Source: CAWAVN01 sp963844315
Lineage (GTDB): Bacteria; Planctomycetota; Planctomycetia; Planctomycetales; Planctomycetaceae
Assembly: GCA_963844315.1 (NCBI GenBank)
Contig: CAWJOC010000015.1
Coordinates: forward strand, 62,001-126,000
Direction: 5' to 3'
Length of the DNA stretch: 64,000 bases
A model generated the notes under the pieces. The model was given only the letters and a program-made list of their open reading frames with translations, made no database searches and was not told the DNA's origin. The position numbers and the translations under genes are program-made. The number at the start of each line of letters is the position of its first letter. Positions within the stretch are counted from its first letter, which is position 1. This document shows, one piece after another, positions 36,286 through 47,745 of the stretch.

Positions 36286-36765
36286 TTTTGGCCAGAGAGT
36301 TTTCTTTGCCGCTTCCGAAACTATATCAACGAGAACGTCATAGATCGCTTTTGATGCTCCTGACCGCACCTTGCCCATCATCTTCCTAAATCGGCTGACT
36401 GCTAAAGTTGTTCGGGCTGACTCTTTCACAAGATCGTTTACTGCTTGTCCGAACTGTTCGGTTTCGGCCTCTGTTGCCTTTGACTCCTCGGCCCATATTT
36501 CAATGGCAACTCGAATGCCTTCTTCGGTCCAAGGGAAAGGATTCCCGCAATGCGCACAATACAAAGGCGCAACTGGACCACCTAAATCCGGATAATCGCC
36601 GCGACATGCTCCTCGGATTTCTCCTTCGCATTTTGGGCATGTGGTGATGGTTTTTGCCCCACATTTGGGGCAAAATGCCTTTCTCGCCTCGGGGCCAGCG
36701 TTGAAATATTCCGTGATCACATGACCGCTTTCACAGATCTGAGACACATCATATCTGTCTTGCAT
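36283..36765 (-). CDS. DUF2321 zinc-ribbon protein
   Basis: 160 residues from ATG 36765. 'YDVSQICESGHVITEYFN', 'FCPKCGAKTITTCPKCEGEIRG' and 'YCAHCGNPFPWTEEGI' match DUF2321: two zinc ribbons (CPKC..CPKC, YCAHC) then a helical C-terminal tail (AIYDVLVDIVSEAAKKTL). The family occurs on phages and islands. Its stop overlaps the next start. Intact. Confidence 0.85.
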   Translation of the reverse strand: MQDRYDVSQICESGHVITEYFNAGPEARKAFCPKCGAKTITTCPKCEGEIRGACRGDYPDLGGPVAPLYCAHCGNPFPWTEEGIRVAIEIWAEESKATEAETEQFGQAVNDLVKESARTTLAVSRFRKMMGKVRSGASKAIYDVLVDIVSEAAKKTLWPK

Positions 36766-37330
36766 GCTTCAAAACCTCTTCATGCTCCGGAAACTCGCAA
36801 GCGCCGATCCCACTACCGGATTTCTACCGGCTTCCATCCGATGATACCGGGAAAACTCGCAAGAATCCGCTATTAAATGCAACGGTCTTTCCAGCGGATT
36901 TCGCGGTGGGTCAAAACGGCAGGGACGAATGCAGTCCTTTGGGGTTAAACGTGGCCTTGGTAGTGCCCTTCTCCGGAGCGGCGGGCTTGGGATCCCTGGT
37001 TTCGCGATCATCCCGAAGTAGAGGATCCCGGCCACATGATCCGTCGGCCTGGTGTTCCCAGAGCAGGTTCGGCAACGGGCACATTCATGTCGGGAGAGCA
37101 GGGCGGCGTGGATGGCCTTTGGAAGGTGGCGTAGGGCCTGCTCACAAGCGTGCGGTTGGTGGCCGATGGGGTTGGGGCTGACGTGGTGCAAAAGGTAAAG
37201 TGGCGAGACCGGAACTGTTGGTTGAGATGGCGAGGTTATTCTTTCTTGCATTCCCACTTTTCCCCGGTGACAATCATGGCGATCACGGACTCACAAACAG
37301 CGTTCGCCGGGGCCGCAAAAATAACACGTT
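36766..37330. other. gene remnant region
   Basis: No intact gene. The minus strand 36769-37257 is open for 162 codons and contains 'LLSRHECARCRTCSGNTRP', which looks like a decayed zinc-finger-bearing gene. Plus-strand sequence holds nothing recognised. Confidence 0.3.
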
Positions 37331-37438
37331 ATGAACGAACATCCCCAACCGACATCAAGCCAGATTGATCTGATCTGCGAGGCGTTCGCCCGGGATTGGA
37401 AGGATAGTGGCAGACGGGAGAAACTGCCGGATTTTTGA
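37331..37438 (+). pseudogene. serine/threonine kinase N-terminal stub
   Basis: 35 residues: MNEHPQPTSSQIDLICEAFA RDWKDSGRREKLPDF. This resembles the N terminus of planctomycete protein kinases (C-E-A-F-x-x-W-K), cut off before the kinase domain. After it, an unconnected frame VLPEAVWPDLINEELVGQSY runs to 37560. Both are remnants. Confidence 0.3.
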
Positions 37439-37689
37439 AATTCCATCAAGATATTCATGAAGTGTTTGCCGTGGTCGTGCTGCCGGAGGCGGTGTGGCCC
37501 GATCTGATCAACGAGGAACTGGTCGGTCAGTCCTACGTGTTGCCCGATGTGGCGTTTGGCTAGGTGCCGACCGACTTTTTTCCTTCTGACTCGCTCCCTG
37601 CAACCGAAACTCTAACGCCTCTTCGACTCCTCCGCATTTTTTCGATTGCTCCCGGAACATCATTAACGGTCCGCCGAAGGAAGCCTCCC

Positions 37690-40600
37690 ATGCTACTCAC
37701 CCATTGGTTGAAGCAATTGGATCTCGCTCGTCTCCTTCCCACTCGCCATCGACGGCAGCAAAACAGGCGGTTGCGTGCGAGCTCGGCCCAGGTCTGTCGG
37801 ATCGAAGAACTTGAGGACCGTACACTTTTGGCAACATTCACGATTACCAATTTGAATGATGATGCCATCGATGGCACGGTGGACACGCTGCGGGAAGCGG
37901 TGATCGCGGCCAACAATGAGGTCGCCAATCCGGGTGCCGACACGATCATTCTCGGACCAGGGACTTATACCCTTTCGCTGGGCGGCTTTTTCGAGGATGC
38001 AGCGGCGAGGGGGGATTTGGACATCACGAGTCAAATCCTGATCCAAGGCGCAGGCGCGGGTCAAACCACGATTGATGCCGCGGGCATCGACCGCGTGCTC
38101 CACGTCCTAGGCACCGGAAACCTGACTGTCACCGGCTTGACCCTCAGCGGCGGCACAGTGACCACAAATACCGGCGGCGGGATGAAGATCGAAGCAGGCG
38201 GCACGACGAGTGTCACCAACGCCACTCTCTCCGGAAATTTCGCCGTTTCAGGCGGCGGGATCTTCAACAATGGTGGCACGGTGAGTGTGACCAACTCCAC
38301 CCTTTCCGGAAATTCCACCAGCAACGACGGTGGCGGGATCTTCAATGATGGCGGCACGGCGAGTGTGACCAACTCCACCCTCTCTGGGAATTCCGCCAGC
38401 TTCGGCGGCGGGATCCTCATCAATGGCGGCACGGCGAGTATCACCAACTCCATCCTCTCCGGAAATTCCGCCAACGACGACGGTGGCGGGATATTCAACA
38501 ATGGCACGGTGAGTGTGACCAACTCCACCCTTTCCGGAAATTCCGCCACCGAAGGCGGCGGGATCTTTAACTTTGCCGGCGCGGCAAACATCACGGCAAA
38601 CGTCACCAACTCCACCCTCTCCGGGAATTCCGCCACCGTCGGCGGCGCGATCTTCAACCAGGAAACGCTGAGTATCACCAACTCCACCCTCACCGGGAAT
38701 TCCGCCAGCGAAGTCGGTGGGATCTTCAACTTTGGCGGCACGGCAAGTGTCGTTAACTCGATCATCACGGGAAATACGGCCCCCACAGATGCCGATGTCC
38801 GTGGGACATTTACCAGCAACTTCCACAATGTGGTAGGGGTTATCGGCAGTAGCACCGGCTTTGACATGGCGATGGGCGATGACCTTGGCACGCCGGCCAA
38901 CCAGGTCATTAACTTGACCCTGGCCAACAACGGTGGACCCACGCTGACCCATGACTTGATTCTGGACAGCCCCGCGATTGATGCGGGCTTGAACTCCGCT
39001 GCCGTGGATGCGATGGGCAACCCGCTGACCACCGACCAACGCGGCACGGGCTTTGATCGCATCCGATTGAATGCGGTGGATATTGGTGCGGTGGAACTGC
39101 AAATCGCCGCCAGTGTCTCCATCGCGGCGGATCAAACCGGCCTGACCGAAGGCGACATGGGCTTGACCGAGTTCACGTTTACCGTGACCCGCAGCCAGAA
39201 CACCAACGGCGTGACCACCCTGGACTACGCCATCGCCGCCAACGGGGTGAATGCGGCCGATTTTGGCGGAACCCTTCCCAGCGGCACGGTGACCTTTAAT
39301 GAGGGCGACACGGAAAAAACCATCACGATTCAAGTCGCCGGCGACAGGACCGTGGAAGCGGACGAGCTGTTTACCGTCATGCTGTCCAATCCTTCCGCCG
39401 ATTCCGTCATTGCCACCGGCTCGGCTTCGAGTACGATCCAGAACGATGACACCGCCACGATCACGCTCGAGGGCGTGAATGCCAGCCAAGTGGAAGGCAC
39501 GGGCGGAACGACCACGGCGTTTACGTTCTCGGTTACACTCAACAATGCGGTGCAAGGCGGGTTCAACATCGCCTACGACACGAATGATGGGACGGCCACC
39601 GTCGCGGACAGCGACTATGTGGACAATGACGGCACGCTGAATTTCGTGGGCACGGCGGGCGAAGTGCAGATGATTACAGTGCTGGTCAACCACGACTCCA
39701 AAGTCGAAGCCAATGAGACCTTCACGGTGGCACTCGGATTGATCTCGGGCTTGGGCGTCGGTGTGGACATCACCGACCTCACGGTCGCGGGCAGTCCGCA
39801 GACCGTGACGATCCAAAACGATGATACGGCGACCGTGACCTTGGCCGGCGTGATGCCAGCCAGGTGGAAGGCACCGGCGGAACGACCACGGCGTTTACGT
39901 TCTCGGTGACTTTGGATAACGCCGTGCAAGGCGGGTTCGGCATTGCTTACACGACCGACGATAGCACGGCGACCGTTGCCGATTTGGATTACGTAGACAA
40001 CGATGGCACGCTGAACTTCGTCGGCTCGGCGGGCGAAGTCCAGACCATCACGGTCTTGGTCAATCATGATTCCAAGGTCGAAGCGGATGAGACGTTTACT
40101 GTGGCACTCGGATTGATCTCCGGCTTGGGCGTCGGAATCGACCCCACAGACGTGACGGTGGCGGGCAGTCCGCAAACCGGCACGATCCAAAACGATGACA
40201 CCGCGACCGTGACTTTGGCCAGCGTGAATGCCAGCCAGGTGGAAGGCACGGGCGGAACGACCACGGCGTTTACGTTCTCGGTGACTTTGGATAACCCTGT
40301 GCAAGGCGGGTTCGATCTGGCCTATACCACCAACGATGGCACCGCGACGGTCGCGGACAATGACTATGTGGACAACGATGGCGGCTTGACGTTCTTGGGG
40401 ACGGCAGGGGAAACGCAAACGATTACCGTGCTGGTCAATCACGACGCCAAGGTGGAAGCCGATGAACTCTTCACGGTCGCGCTGGGCGTATTCAGCAATC
40501 TGGGCGCGGGCGTGGATGTTATGGATCTCACGCCAGCGGGCAGTCCACAGACGGGCACGATCCAGAACGATGATGCCGCCACGATCTCGATTTCCAGCCC

Positions 40601-42463
40601 AAGTATCGCCGAAGGCGGAGGGCTGATTTTTGAAGTGACCATCGACAACCCGGTGGATGTGGACATCCTGGCGGATCGGCAAACGCAGGATGTCACCGCC
40701 ACGACGTTGGACAATGACTACACCGGACGGAATTCCCAAACCGTGACGCTTTTCATGCGGGCTCCACGACCATGTTCACTATCACCGTGGACACCACGGC
40801 GGATAACACGGTGGAAGCCGACGAAATGTTGCTTGTCGTGCTCTCGAATTTAATGGCGATGGGCCGCAATGTGCAGTTTGTTGGTGGAGTCTCGACTTTG
40901 GCCGCCACCGGCACGATCACCAACGATGATCAAGTGGTGGTGACAGCGGGTCGGCCCGGGACAAGAGCCACGAGTTCGCGTGTTCCAAGCGGTCACAGGC
41001 GAGGAACTTTTCAACTTTCTGGCCTATGAGGCCGCATTCGTGGGCGGGGTCCGCGTGGCCACGGGAGATGTCAATGGCGATGGTGCCCAGACATTATCAC
41101 GGGGGCCGGTCCCGGCGGTGGACCGCACGTCCGCGTCTTCGATGGATTGACAGGACAACAGCTTCCCGGTGCGATTGGCAGTTTCATGGCCTATCCGGAA
41201 AATGGCGGGTTTTCCGGCGGAATCTTCGTCGCGGCGGCCGACATCGCAGGCCCCATTGGAACCCCGGATGGTCTGGCCGAGATCATCACCGGAGCCGATG
41301 CCAGTGGTGGACCCCACGTTCGTGTGTTCCGGGGTGATGATCAATCCGAGGTTTTCAGTTTCTTCGCTTACAGTCTCGCATTTGAAGGGGGTGTTCGCGT
41401 GGCGGCTGGCGATCTCACCGGGGATGGGATTCCGGACCTCATCACGGGAGCAGGGACCGGCGGCGGACCTCACGTCCGCGTGTTTGATGGGTCCATGCCC
41501 CAAATCACCCCCAATCCTGTGAATATCGCGACCCCGCTGGGCAGCTTCTATGCCTACGATTCCACGTTCCCAGGCGGTGTTTTTGTTGCGGCGGGGGATG
41601 TGAATGGGGACGGCCGAATTGATCTCATCACGGGTGCGGGAACCGGCAGTTCTCAAGTCCGCGTATTTGATGGATCCACAAACGCCCAAATGGCGGGGCC
41701 GCTTGGGAGTTTCCTCGCCTTTAATCCGGCCTTCACTGGCGGGGTCCGGGTGGCTGCCAGCGATCTGAATGGCGATGGCCAAGCCGACATCCTCACCGCC
41801 GCCGGTCCCGGCGGGGGTCCACACGTCCGAGGCTTTAACGGTGCCAGCACGGGCATGGACCCCGAGGAACTTCGCTCCGTCTTCGTTGCCGATCCCAATT
41901 TCACCGGCGGGGTGTTCATTGCCGGCGGCACTGAATTGACGAGTGATTCCCCCGCGATGCTCCTGCGATTGGCGGACGGGTTTTCACCTGTGGGTGAGGC
42001 TTCGTTTCTGACACACGCCGAAATCCAGCCCATTTTTCAGACGGCCTTGAATCGACTGCAATCATTGGGTTCTTCCGCTACGGCTCTCAAAGCCCTCGCG
42101 ACGCTGACCATCCAGGTCGCGGATTTGGAAGGCGACATCTTAGCGGAAGCGCTGCCAGGTTCGATTGTGCTCGACATCAATGCAGCCGGTATGGGTTGGT
42201 TTATTGACCCCACCCCGGCAATGGATGAAGAATTTGCAACCGGCAACGCCATCGATCCCAATGCCGTGGGTCGGATTGATCTGTTGACGGTAATCTTGCA
42301 CGAACTGGGCCATCACTTCGGTGGACAAGACTTAGACCTGGAGACTCATCCCCATCATTTCTTGGCGGAAACGCTGGCTCCTAACCAACGCCGCTTGCCA
42401 AAGTCCGAGGATTTGGATTTACTGTTCTCCGACGCCGATCTGCTGGAATCCGTGTTCAGATAG
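37690..42463 (+). CDS. giant secreted beta-helix/Calx-beta/FG-GAP protein, frameshifted
   Basis: About 1,590 residues from ATG 37690 (MLLTHWLKQLDLARLLPTRH). 'VCRIEELEDRTLLATFTI' is the planctomycete extracellular-protein motif near the N terminus. Then a parallel beta-helix with repeats 'NSTLSGNSA..GGGIFN' (about 38150-38800). Next come Calx-beta repeats ending 'TIQNDDTATVTL' (39100-40950), FG-GAP-like repeats 'GGGPHVRVFDG..GGVFVAAGDVNGDG' (40960-41930), and a C-terminal metalloprotease-like 'LLTVILHELGHHFGGQD' (about 42285). Single-base breaks near 39850, 40755, 40950 and 41080. Likely cell-surface or matrix protein. The repeat blocks are nearly identical in DNA, so indel or collapse errors are likely. 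Confidence 0.8.
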
Positions 42464-42751
42464 AATGAGGGCTGAATCCGCCCTTGCCACCCCCCGCCCG
42501 GGAATGTTGTCGTCCGAGACCTGTTTTGAAGCGTCCCGGCACTGGGCATCTCCACCCAGGAAGCAAACCAGGCCCGAAGGACCGTCAGCCTGGTCTGCTC
42601 AAAGGCCAGGTGGCCCAAGGTCACCTCTTTCCCCGAAGCCAAACGCTTCCAGACCGGACATTCTTCAAACCGGGAACTTCGGTTACCAGGGCCTTCCGGA
42701 AAATGGTTTCTAATTACCGCAATTCCCATCTCGAGTCGTCGCCATCGAATT

Positions 42752-42767
42752 TGTGCCGGTCGGCACA
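42752..42767. promoter_or_regulatory. GTGCCG-N2-CGGCAC palindrome, copy 3
   Basis: TGTGCCGGTCGGCACA, preceded by GAATT as at 28632 and 29674. Isolated from any gene start (300 bp after the giant gene stop). Confidence 0.45.
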
Positions 42768-43578
42768 CATTGCGCACGGCGAGGTGCACCGGCTCCCCCG
42801 GGTGGGTGTGGACGGCCCAGGGCCGCGGTTCCCACGGGGTGGAGAACGCCCCCGAGACCCGCCGCCTGCGTGCCTTGGGGCTTTTGACGGGTTCCAACCG
42901 CCCTTTGGCGTGGTGTTCTTGAGCATGCTCTGCGACGGTCGCCAGGACACTCGGGTGGGCGTTCCTCAAGGCCAGAGATCCGGCTTGCCCAGGCATCAGC
43001 AAAGGGCCGGGCGGTCGGTCCTTGGGCGGTGCTGGGGGAGGCCGTGGGATCGGGTGCTGGCCGGGCGGTGGGCCGACACGCGGACCCTATCCTGGCGGCG
43101 GTGTCTGACTCGGGTGCCCGGTCTGGGGCGAGGTCAAGGCACTGGAATCGCGCCCATCGTGCCACCAGTTTTTGGAGTATCCCATTTGGGCGGGGGAGCC
43201 CGGACGCCCCTGGTTTGAATGATGGACACAACCCAATCTCCCGTTTAAGGTTAGCAAAAATTCCTGGGGTTTGCGCACCGGGTATCCAGGCGTTTCCGGG
43301 GTCTGGGAACGCCAAATACCACGTTTTTTCGCATCACCACCGCGCAACTTCCTTAATCGAATTCAAAATTTCACCCCACTTTTGGGCCTGAAATGAAAAT
43401 GCGACGTACCAGAAAACGGCAAATTGGGCCGGGACCACGCGCAACGTACCCCCCGAAAACGGACGCACAGTGTTTATAGCCAGCGGCCTTCAATCCGATG
43501 GCGTTCGTTTTTCCGTTTCCGGCGTCAATAAATTCCTTTTTTCCGGCGGTTCCATTCCCCTCTATTATCCCGGTACCG

Positions 43579-43622
43579 CCACCACCTCCCCCCGCCCTAT
43601 ATATATAGGGGCGGGTGGTGGT
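43579..43622. repeat. inverted repeat with TATATATATA core
   Basis: Left arm CCACCACCTCCCCCCGCCC, core TATATATATA (43598-43607), right arm GGGGCGGGTGGTGG; arms pair over about 14 bases with small bulges. Followed by a cluster of GGTGG/CCACC dyads to 43690. Lies 85 bp beyond the stop of the RepA-like gene: a strong terminator or an origin-type melting site. Confidence 0.5.
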
Positions 43623-43707
43623 GACAGGTGGCACCACCGGTCACGCCACCGGGTGGTGTGTCACCCACCCGCGGGTGGCCGGGGGGTGTCCGGGTGGCGC
43701 GAGCCGG

Positions 43708-45904
43708 TTAATGTTCATCCAGTTCCGCCGGTTCGGCATTCGTGCCGTGGTCCTGGCCGGTCGCTGTGGCGTAATAACGCTCACGATCCCGATCGTCCGT
43801 TTCTACCCGGATTGCACCGCGGGAACGCAGGTCGGGGAGAAGTCTGTCCAACGTGCTTCGCCCAATGCCGTGCAGTTGGGTGATGTCCCGCCGCATGTCT
43901 TCGAAAGTTGCACCGGGGTGCCGCCCGCAAAAACCCAAGGACACGGTCCCAGTGGTCCCGCCGCTCCTCAATGTCTTCCATCTGGCGGCGGGCGGTTTCG
44001 CCTTCCAGAAACTGGGCCTCACTTTCCACCCGCACGTCCCACAACTCGTGGCAATGTCCTTCGCGGATCGTAACCCGGAAGTCACCCCCCTGCTGGAGCC
44101 CACTGCCGCCGATTCTGGCCCAGAGCACGGAACGACGGCCACCCGCCAGATCGTAGGGTTCGGCCCGGTTCATCAAGATCCATTGCCGCACATGATTCGC
44201 AATGGACGGGTAGGCCGCGTCCTGGAGCTCCAGGGGCTCCCGCCCCCGCCCGGCCTGCTGCCGCATCCGATCCCCGGACGTATGGTGCACCAGCACCAGG
44301 GTTGCGCCCACGCGGCGGAACGCCGCAGCGGCCCGCAGGATCACCTGCCCGCCCACGGCCAGGTTGGGCAGGTCCTTCGCCGCCGAGCCGATGGCCAAGG
44401 ACAGCGGGTCCAGGATCACGACATGGATGCCCAGGTCCCGGACTTTCTTGGCGAAGTGTTCAAGAGCACCAGGATCCCCCAGGTCCGGCACACGAAAATC
44501 CCAGAGCAGGTTTTCCGCCAGCAGGCGCAGAACGGCTCTTGCGCCGCCGCCGGCAGGCTGGTGCGTTTGATTGTGGAAATCACGTCGTGCTTTTGGATCA
44601 GCGTTTCCTGGCCGGATTCGGCGGAGCAAAACAACACTCGCTTAGGCTGCCGGCAAGGCCAGGCATCGTTGCCCAACCAGGGCGTGGCCGTGGCCAAGCT
44701 GATCGCCATATCGAGCATGCAGACAGTCTTCAACGACTTCGTGGCGGCGGCGACCAGCCCAAGCTGGTGCGCGACCAGCACGCCGCCGACGAGTTCTTCC
44801 CGGTCGTGGATTTGCTCTCGGAATTGCACGGTGGTAAAGGGTCCTTCGGGCTCCTGGTCCGCTTCGGCCAGGGAATCCAGGGTCATTGCAATCCGCCTGG
44901 TCCATTCCAGCACCAGGGGCACCACCCCTTCGTTTTTCTGGACCGCCCACCGGACCGGCCATTCGACTAAAGCCGGGCGGAGCACGTGCCCAATGATCCA
45001 GGCCCGCGCTTCATCGGGATTCTGTTGGGCATACCTTTCGTTGAAACTTTCGTCAATGAGTTCGGAAAGTTTCCTGCGATCAAGTGTTTCATATGCTAAC
45101 TCGATGGCGGAAAGGCTCGTTCGGATGCCGAGTTCATCGAAATCCCGGCCGTCATGATGGCGTTGACAGTAGGACCGCCAGAGCCTGGCGCACTCACTGT
45201 AGGTAAATTGTTCGAGAACCTGGGGCAGGGTCGGCAAAATCTGGGTCGATAACCCCAACTGCCGTCGGAGGGGATCATCGTGGTCACCCACACCCAGCAA
45301 ATCCCGGAGCTGCGGATGATGCACAATCATCCCCAGGGCCCAGGTGACATGATTTTCATTGAGCAAAGACATCACGCTGCCGTGGCTTCTCAGGGCGGAC
45401 ACGCCATTGATTTCCGCGAGCACACGCGTAAGCCCTTGAGTTGTAAGTCTCAGCTCTTCCCCCGGCCCCAAATCCGATGGCGGGGGAGGCGGGCAGGGAG
45501 TTAACTTCGGAAGACATGGCAGGGGGAGGGGCACCATTTTCGGCGGACATTATTCGGCCATAGAGGTTGCCATATTGCGTCCGCGTGATCCGCCACCCGC
45601 TCTGAATTTCTTCATGAGTTAAATCACGACCGGTTGCATGCCAATACGCATCTTCCCATTGCGGGTTTAGGCCCCGGGGAAGAAGCCCGCGCTCCCATCC
45701 CGACCGTGCCAGCCACTCCGCGAGGATTTCGGGAGGGATGTCATCTCGATGGGTCTGTCCGTCCCGATACGGAAACGATTCGCGATACAGAATCTCTTCG
45801 ACGTGGGCATCTTGCCTTTGGTTGCCGTCATTACCACCAGGCCGGGAATGATGCCCGTTGCCATCATGGCTCTCTTGGCTCATAATATATTTGCCTTCTG
45901 TCAA
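43708..45904 (-). CDS. RepA-like replication ATPase of an integrated element, frameshifted
   Basis: About 730 residues from ATG 45904 (MTEGKYIMSQESHDGNGHH). N-terminal helical region ('PPEILAEWLARSGWERGLLP'), a DnaB-N-like block ('LNENHVTWALGMIVHHPQLR'), then the RecA-type core: Walker A variant 'LVAAATKSLKTVCMLD', Walker B 'VVILDPLSLAI', 'GATLVLVHHTSG'. C-terminal winged helix 'DITQLHGIGRSTLDRLLPDL'. This layout fits AAA_25/RepA helicases of plasmids and integrative elements. Frame breaks near 45475, 44530 and 43850. Followed by an A/T-core palindrome. Confidence 0.7.
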
Positions 45905-45957
45905 GGACGATCAAAACACGGGGCCGGTCGTGGTTCGAGCCACGCCGGCCCCACACG

Positions 45958-46242
45958 CTATTTAGGGGGGTGGATACTGCGGATCTGGCTGCCCATCGGC
46001 CCGCGCCGGACAAGCACGGTGCATCCCGGCGGCAACCCATAGGCAGCCTCCTCGCGGCTCGTGGCCATCCGACGCCGCATTTCCGCTTCGGGATGTTCCG
46101 CGAGCCACTTGCGGTCATCCGCGGCATCAATCTCCTGGACCTGGCGGGCGGCGTCGGAATCCTTCACGCCGCCGCCAACAACCATGAAGGCATCCTCGGG
46201 GCGGGTGGGCTGGTTTTGATTGGATTGTTTGCTTTTCTTCAA
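45958..46242 (-). CDS. small conserved-looking protein of the integrated element
   Basis: 94 residues: MKKSKQSNQNQPTRPEDAFM, an acidic helical middle ('ARQVQEIDAADDRKWLAEHP') and a beta C-terminus ('GCTVLVRRGPMGSQIRSIHP'). Lies between the RepA-like gene and the DUF1580 gene on the same strand. No family name known. The order suggests co-transcription with the replication gene. Confidence 0.45.
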   Translation of the reverse strand: MKKSKQSNQNQPTRPEDAFMVVGGGVKDSDAARQVQEIDAADDRKWLAEHPEAEMRRRMATSREEAAYGLPPGCTVLVRRGPMGSQIRSIHPPK

Positions 46243-46402
46243 CGTATTCTCCTCTAACTTGGGGGTTTTGACGGGGAACCGCTTTTAACTGGTTCCACAA
46301 GTGTCCAATCAGTAGCGAAAACGGGCGTTGGCAACGGTGGCACTCACTTGCTGGCATGCCTTGTACGCCCGGCAATGCCGCCTGGGTCGGTGTTGATTCT
46401 CT

Positions 46403-46714
46403 TTAATCTTGCCGAGTGATTCCGAGTTCGGAATCCACATGGTTCACGGCTTTCTCAATCTCCCGTTCCCGGTACTTGGGCGTGTGCCGATCATGGGGCA
46501 TCTGCGAGTCCGCCGCCGTGATCAACTCGGAAAACCGTTCGAGTGCTTCGACGCTCGTGAAGCGCTTGCCCCCAACAAGGCAGGTTTCAAGAAGAATGCC
46601 TTTAATGCCTCGCTTCCGCCAACGGTGCAGCGTGCTCAGGTGCGGACTGCCGGCGAAACTTTGCAGGCATCGAGGAAGGAAAGCAGTGTTTCGGTTCGTA
46701 GGTCGATCGACATG
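46403..46714 (-). CDS. DUF1580 (excisionase-like) protein, frameshifted
   Basis: About 104 residues from ATG 46714 (MSIDLRTETLLSFLDACKV). After a one-base deletion near 46650 the frame gives 'LSTLHRWRKRGIKGILLET', 'CLVGGKRFTSVEALERFSEL', typical of the DUF1580 family, found almost only in planctomycetes. It has a MerR/Xis-like winged helix and commonly sits near integrases. Here it is two genes from the recombinase, so an excision role is plausible. Confidence 0.7.
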   Translation of the reverse strand, partial: HVDRPTNRNTAFLPRCLQSFAGSPHLSTLHRWRKRGIKGILLETCLVGGKRFTSVEALERFSELITAADSQMPHDRHTPKYREREIEKAVNHVDSELGITRQD

Positions 46715-46822
46715 ATTTGGAAAGTCCTAGCACTGAGGTTTGCGACTGTCTGCTAGGATTCTCCATCATCTGCTCAATAAGAAAACGAACACGATCGAAC
46801 ACTTTTGAACGCGGCTGCCCAT

Positions 46823-47713
46823 TCAATTCGATTTGCGACGCCGTCCACGCTGTCGGGCAGGTGGTGGAGCAAGATGGTGCATTCTCGCGTACCGGATCGC
46901 CGCTTCGCGCACGGCGTTTGTCGATTCAAGGCTATCGCTATTTGGAAAAATGCGATTGACTTCCACCTGGATCGAGCAATGGGGAACCCCATCGCAGCAT
47001 CTTTCGTAGATGTACCGATTTCTCGATTCCATCTCGTCATCCCACGTCCTGTTGGCGCGCCTCGCATCGCTCTCTCGTATGGCCCGCAATCCGGCTTCCA
47101 CGCAGTCCCAATGGCAGACCTCGGCCGGAAGGTCTGGGATGGATTCGATCTGCGAAACCGCGATCGCCACATCGGGAAAGACGTTACACAGCGACAGGTT
47201 CAAGATCCCGAGCAGGCTGTCGAGCAGTGCCGGGTCATCTGGCATCCATCGAGTGTTACCGGGCCGGCGATTGGTACAACCAGGCGGCATATCGGAAGGA
47301 TTGTCGAAAAACCCGCGAGGGATCTCAATCCCCAGCCGATACCAGTGGATCATCTTGTTTCGCGGGGTTGATCGACTTTCGAAGAATTGGACGAAGAGTT
47401 GATTGGCGGTAATGAGTTTGCAGAAAATGGCATGGAACCCGTCGAAGCACCAAGCGTCAATGTCGTCAGGGATTTCATTCACGATGTCTACCGCGCTTGC
47501 TTGAAGCTGCATGCACTGGTGGAGCATTTGCTCTTGGACCCCGAAGACCTGTCTCAATCGGTCCAGGGCGACGGTCAGCGATCCCAAGGCTGCTGTCAGT
47601 GTTAATGTGCTCGGCATGATCGTCCAACCCTCGGGATTCGACAAGATTTGGCATTGGCTTATCCGAACTCCAACTTCGTAGGCGACGATTTCCTGGTCAC
47701 TTGCAACGGGCAT
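46823..47713 (-). CDS. hypothetical protein encoded next to the integrase
   Basis: 296 residues from ATG 47713 (MPVASDQEIVAYEVGVRISQ), 32 bp after the integrase stop. N-terminal two-thirds ('LTLTAALGSLTVALDRLRQV', 'MLHQCMQLQASAVDIVNEIP') is unfamiliar. The C-terminal third 'MESRNRYIYERCCDGVPHCS' to 'REAAIRYARMHHLAPPPARQ' resembles the end of planctomycete mobile-element proteins that carry an HTH. Same transcript as the integrase likely. Intact frame. Confidence 0.5.
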   Translation of the reverse strand: MPVASDQEIVAYEVGVRISQCQILSNPEGWTIMPSTLTLTAALGSLTVALDRLRQVFGVQEQMLHQCMQLQASAVDIVNEIPDDIDAWCFDGFHAIFCKLITANQLFVQFFESRSTPRNKMIHWYRLGIEIPRGFFDNPSDMPPGCTNRRPGNTRWMPDDPALLDSLLGILNLSLCNVFPDVAIAVSQIESIPDLPAEVCHWDCVEAGLRAIRESDARRANRTWDDEMESRNRYIYERCCDGVPHCSIQVEVNRIFPNSDSLESTNAVREAAIRYARMHHLAPPPARQRGRRRKSN

Positions 47714-47745
47714 AATCAACCTCTCAACCACACTTCGCAACCACT

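Larger units (their letters stand above)
42464..43707. other. GC-rich non-coding region with palindromes
   Basis: No convincing gene; long minus frames at 42.4-43.3 kb are low-complexity, Pro/Arg-rich. Contains GTGCCG-N2-CGGCAC palindrome copy 3 (42752-42767) and the A/T-core inverted repeat (43579-43622). Confidence 0.5.

Noticed and set aside
38248..40739. Long minus-strand open frames (up to 522 codons) opposite the giant protein gene
   Set aside because: They are mirror frames of the repeat-rich plus gene, with repetitive His/Arg/Gly sequence and no family.
42464..43315. Minus-strand frames of ~200 codons in the GC-rich region
   Set aside because: Pro/Arg/Ala-rich low complexity, no start context, no family.
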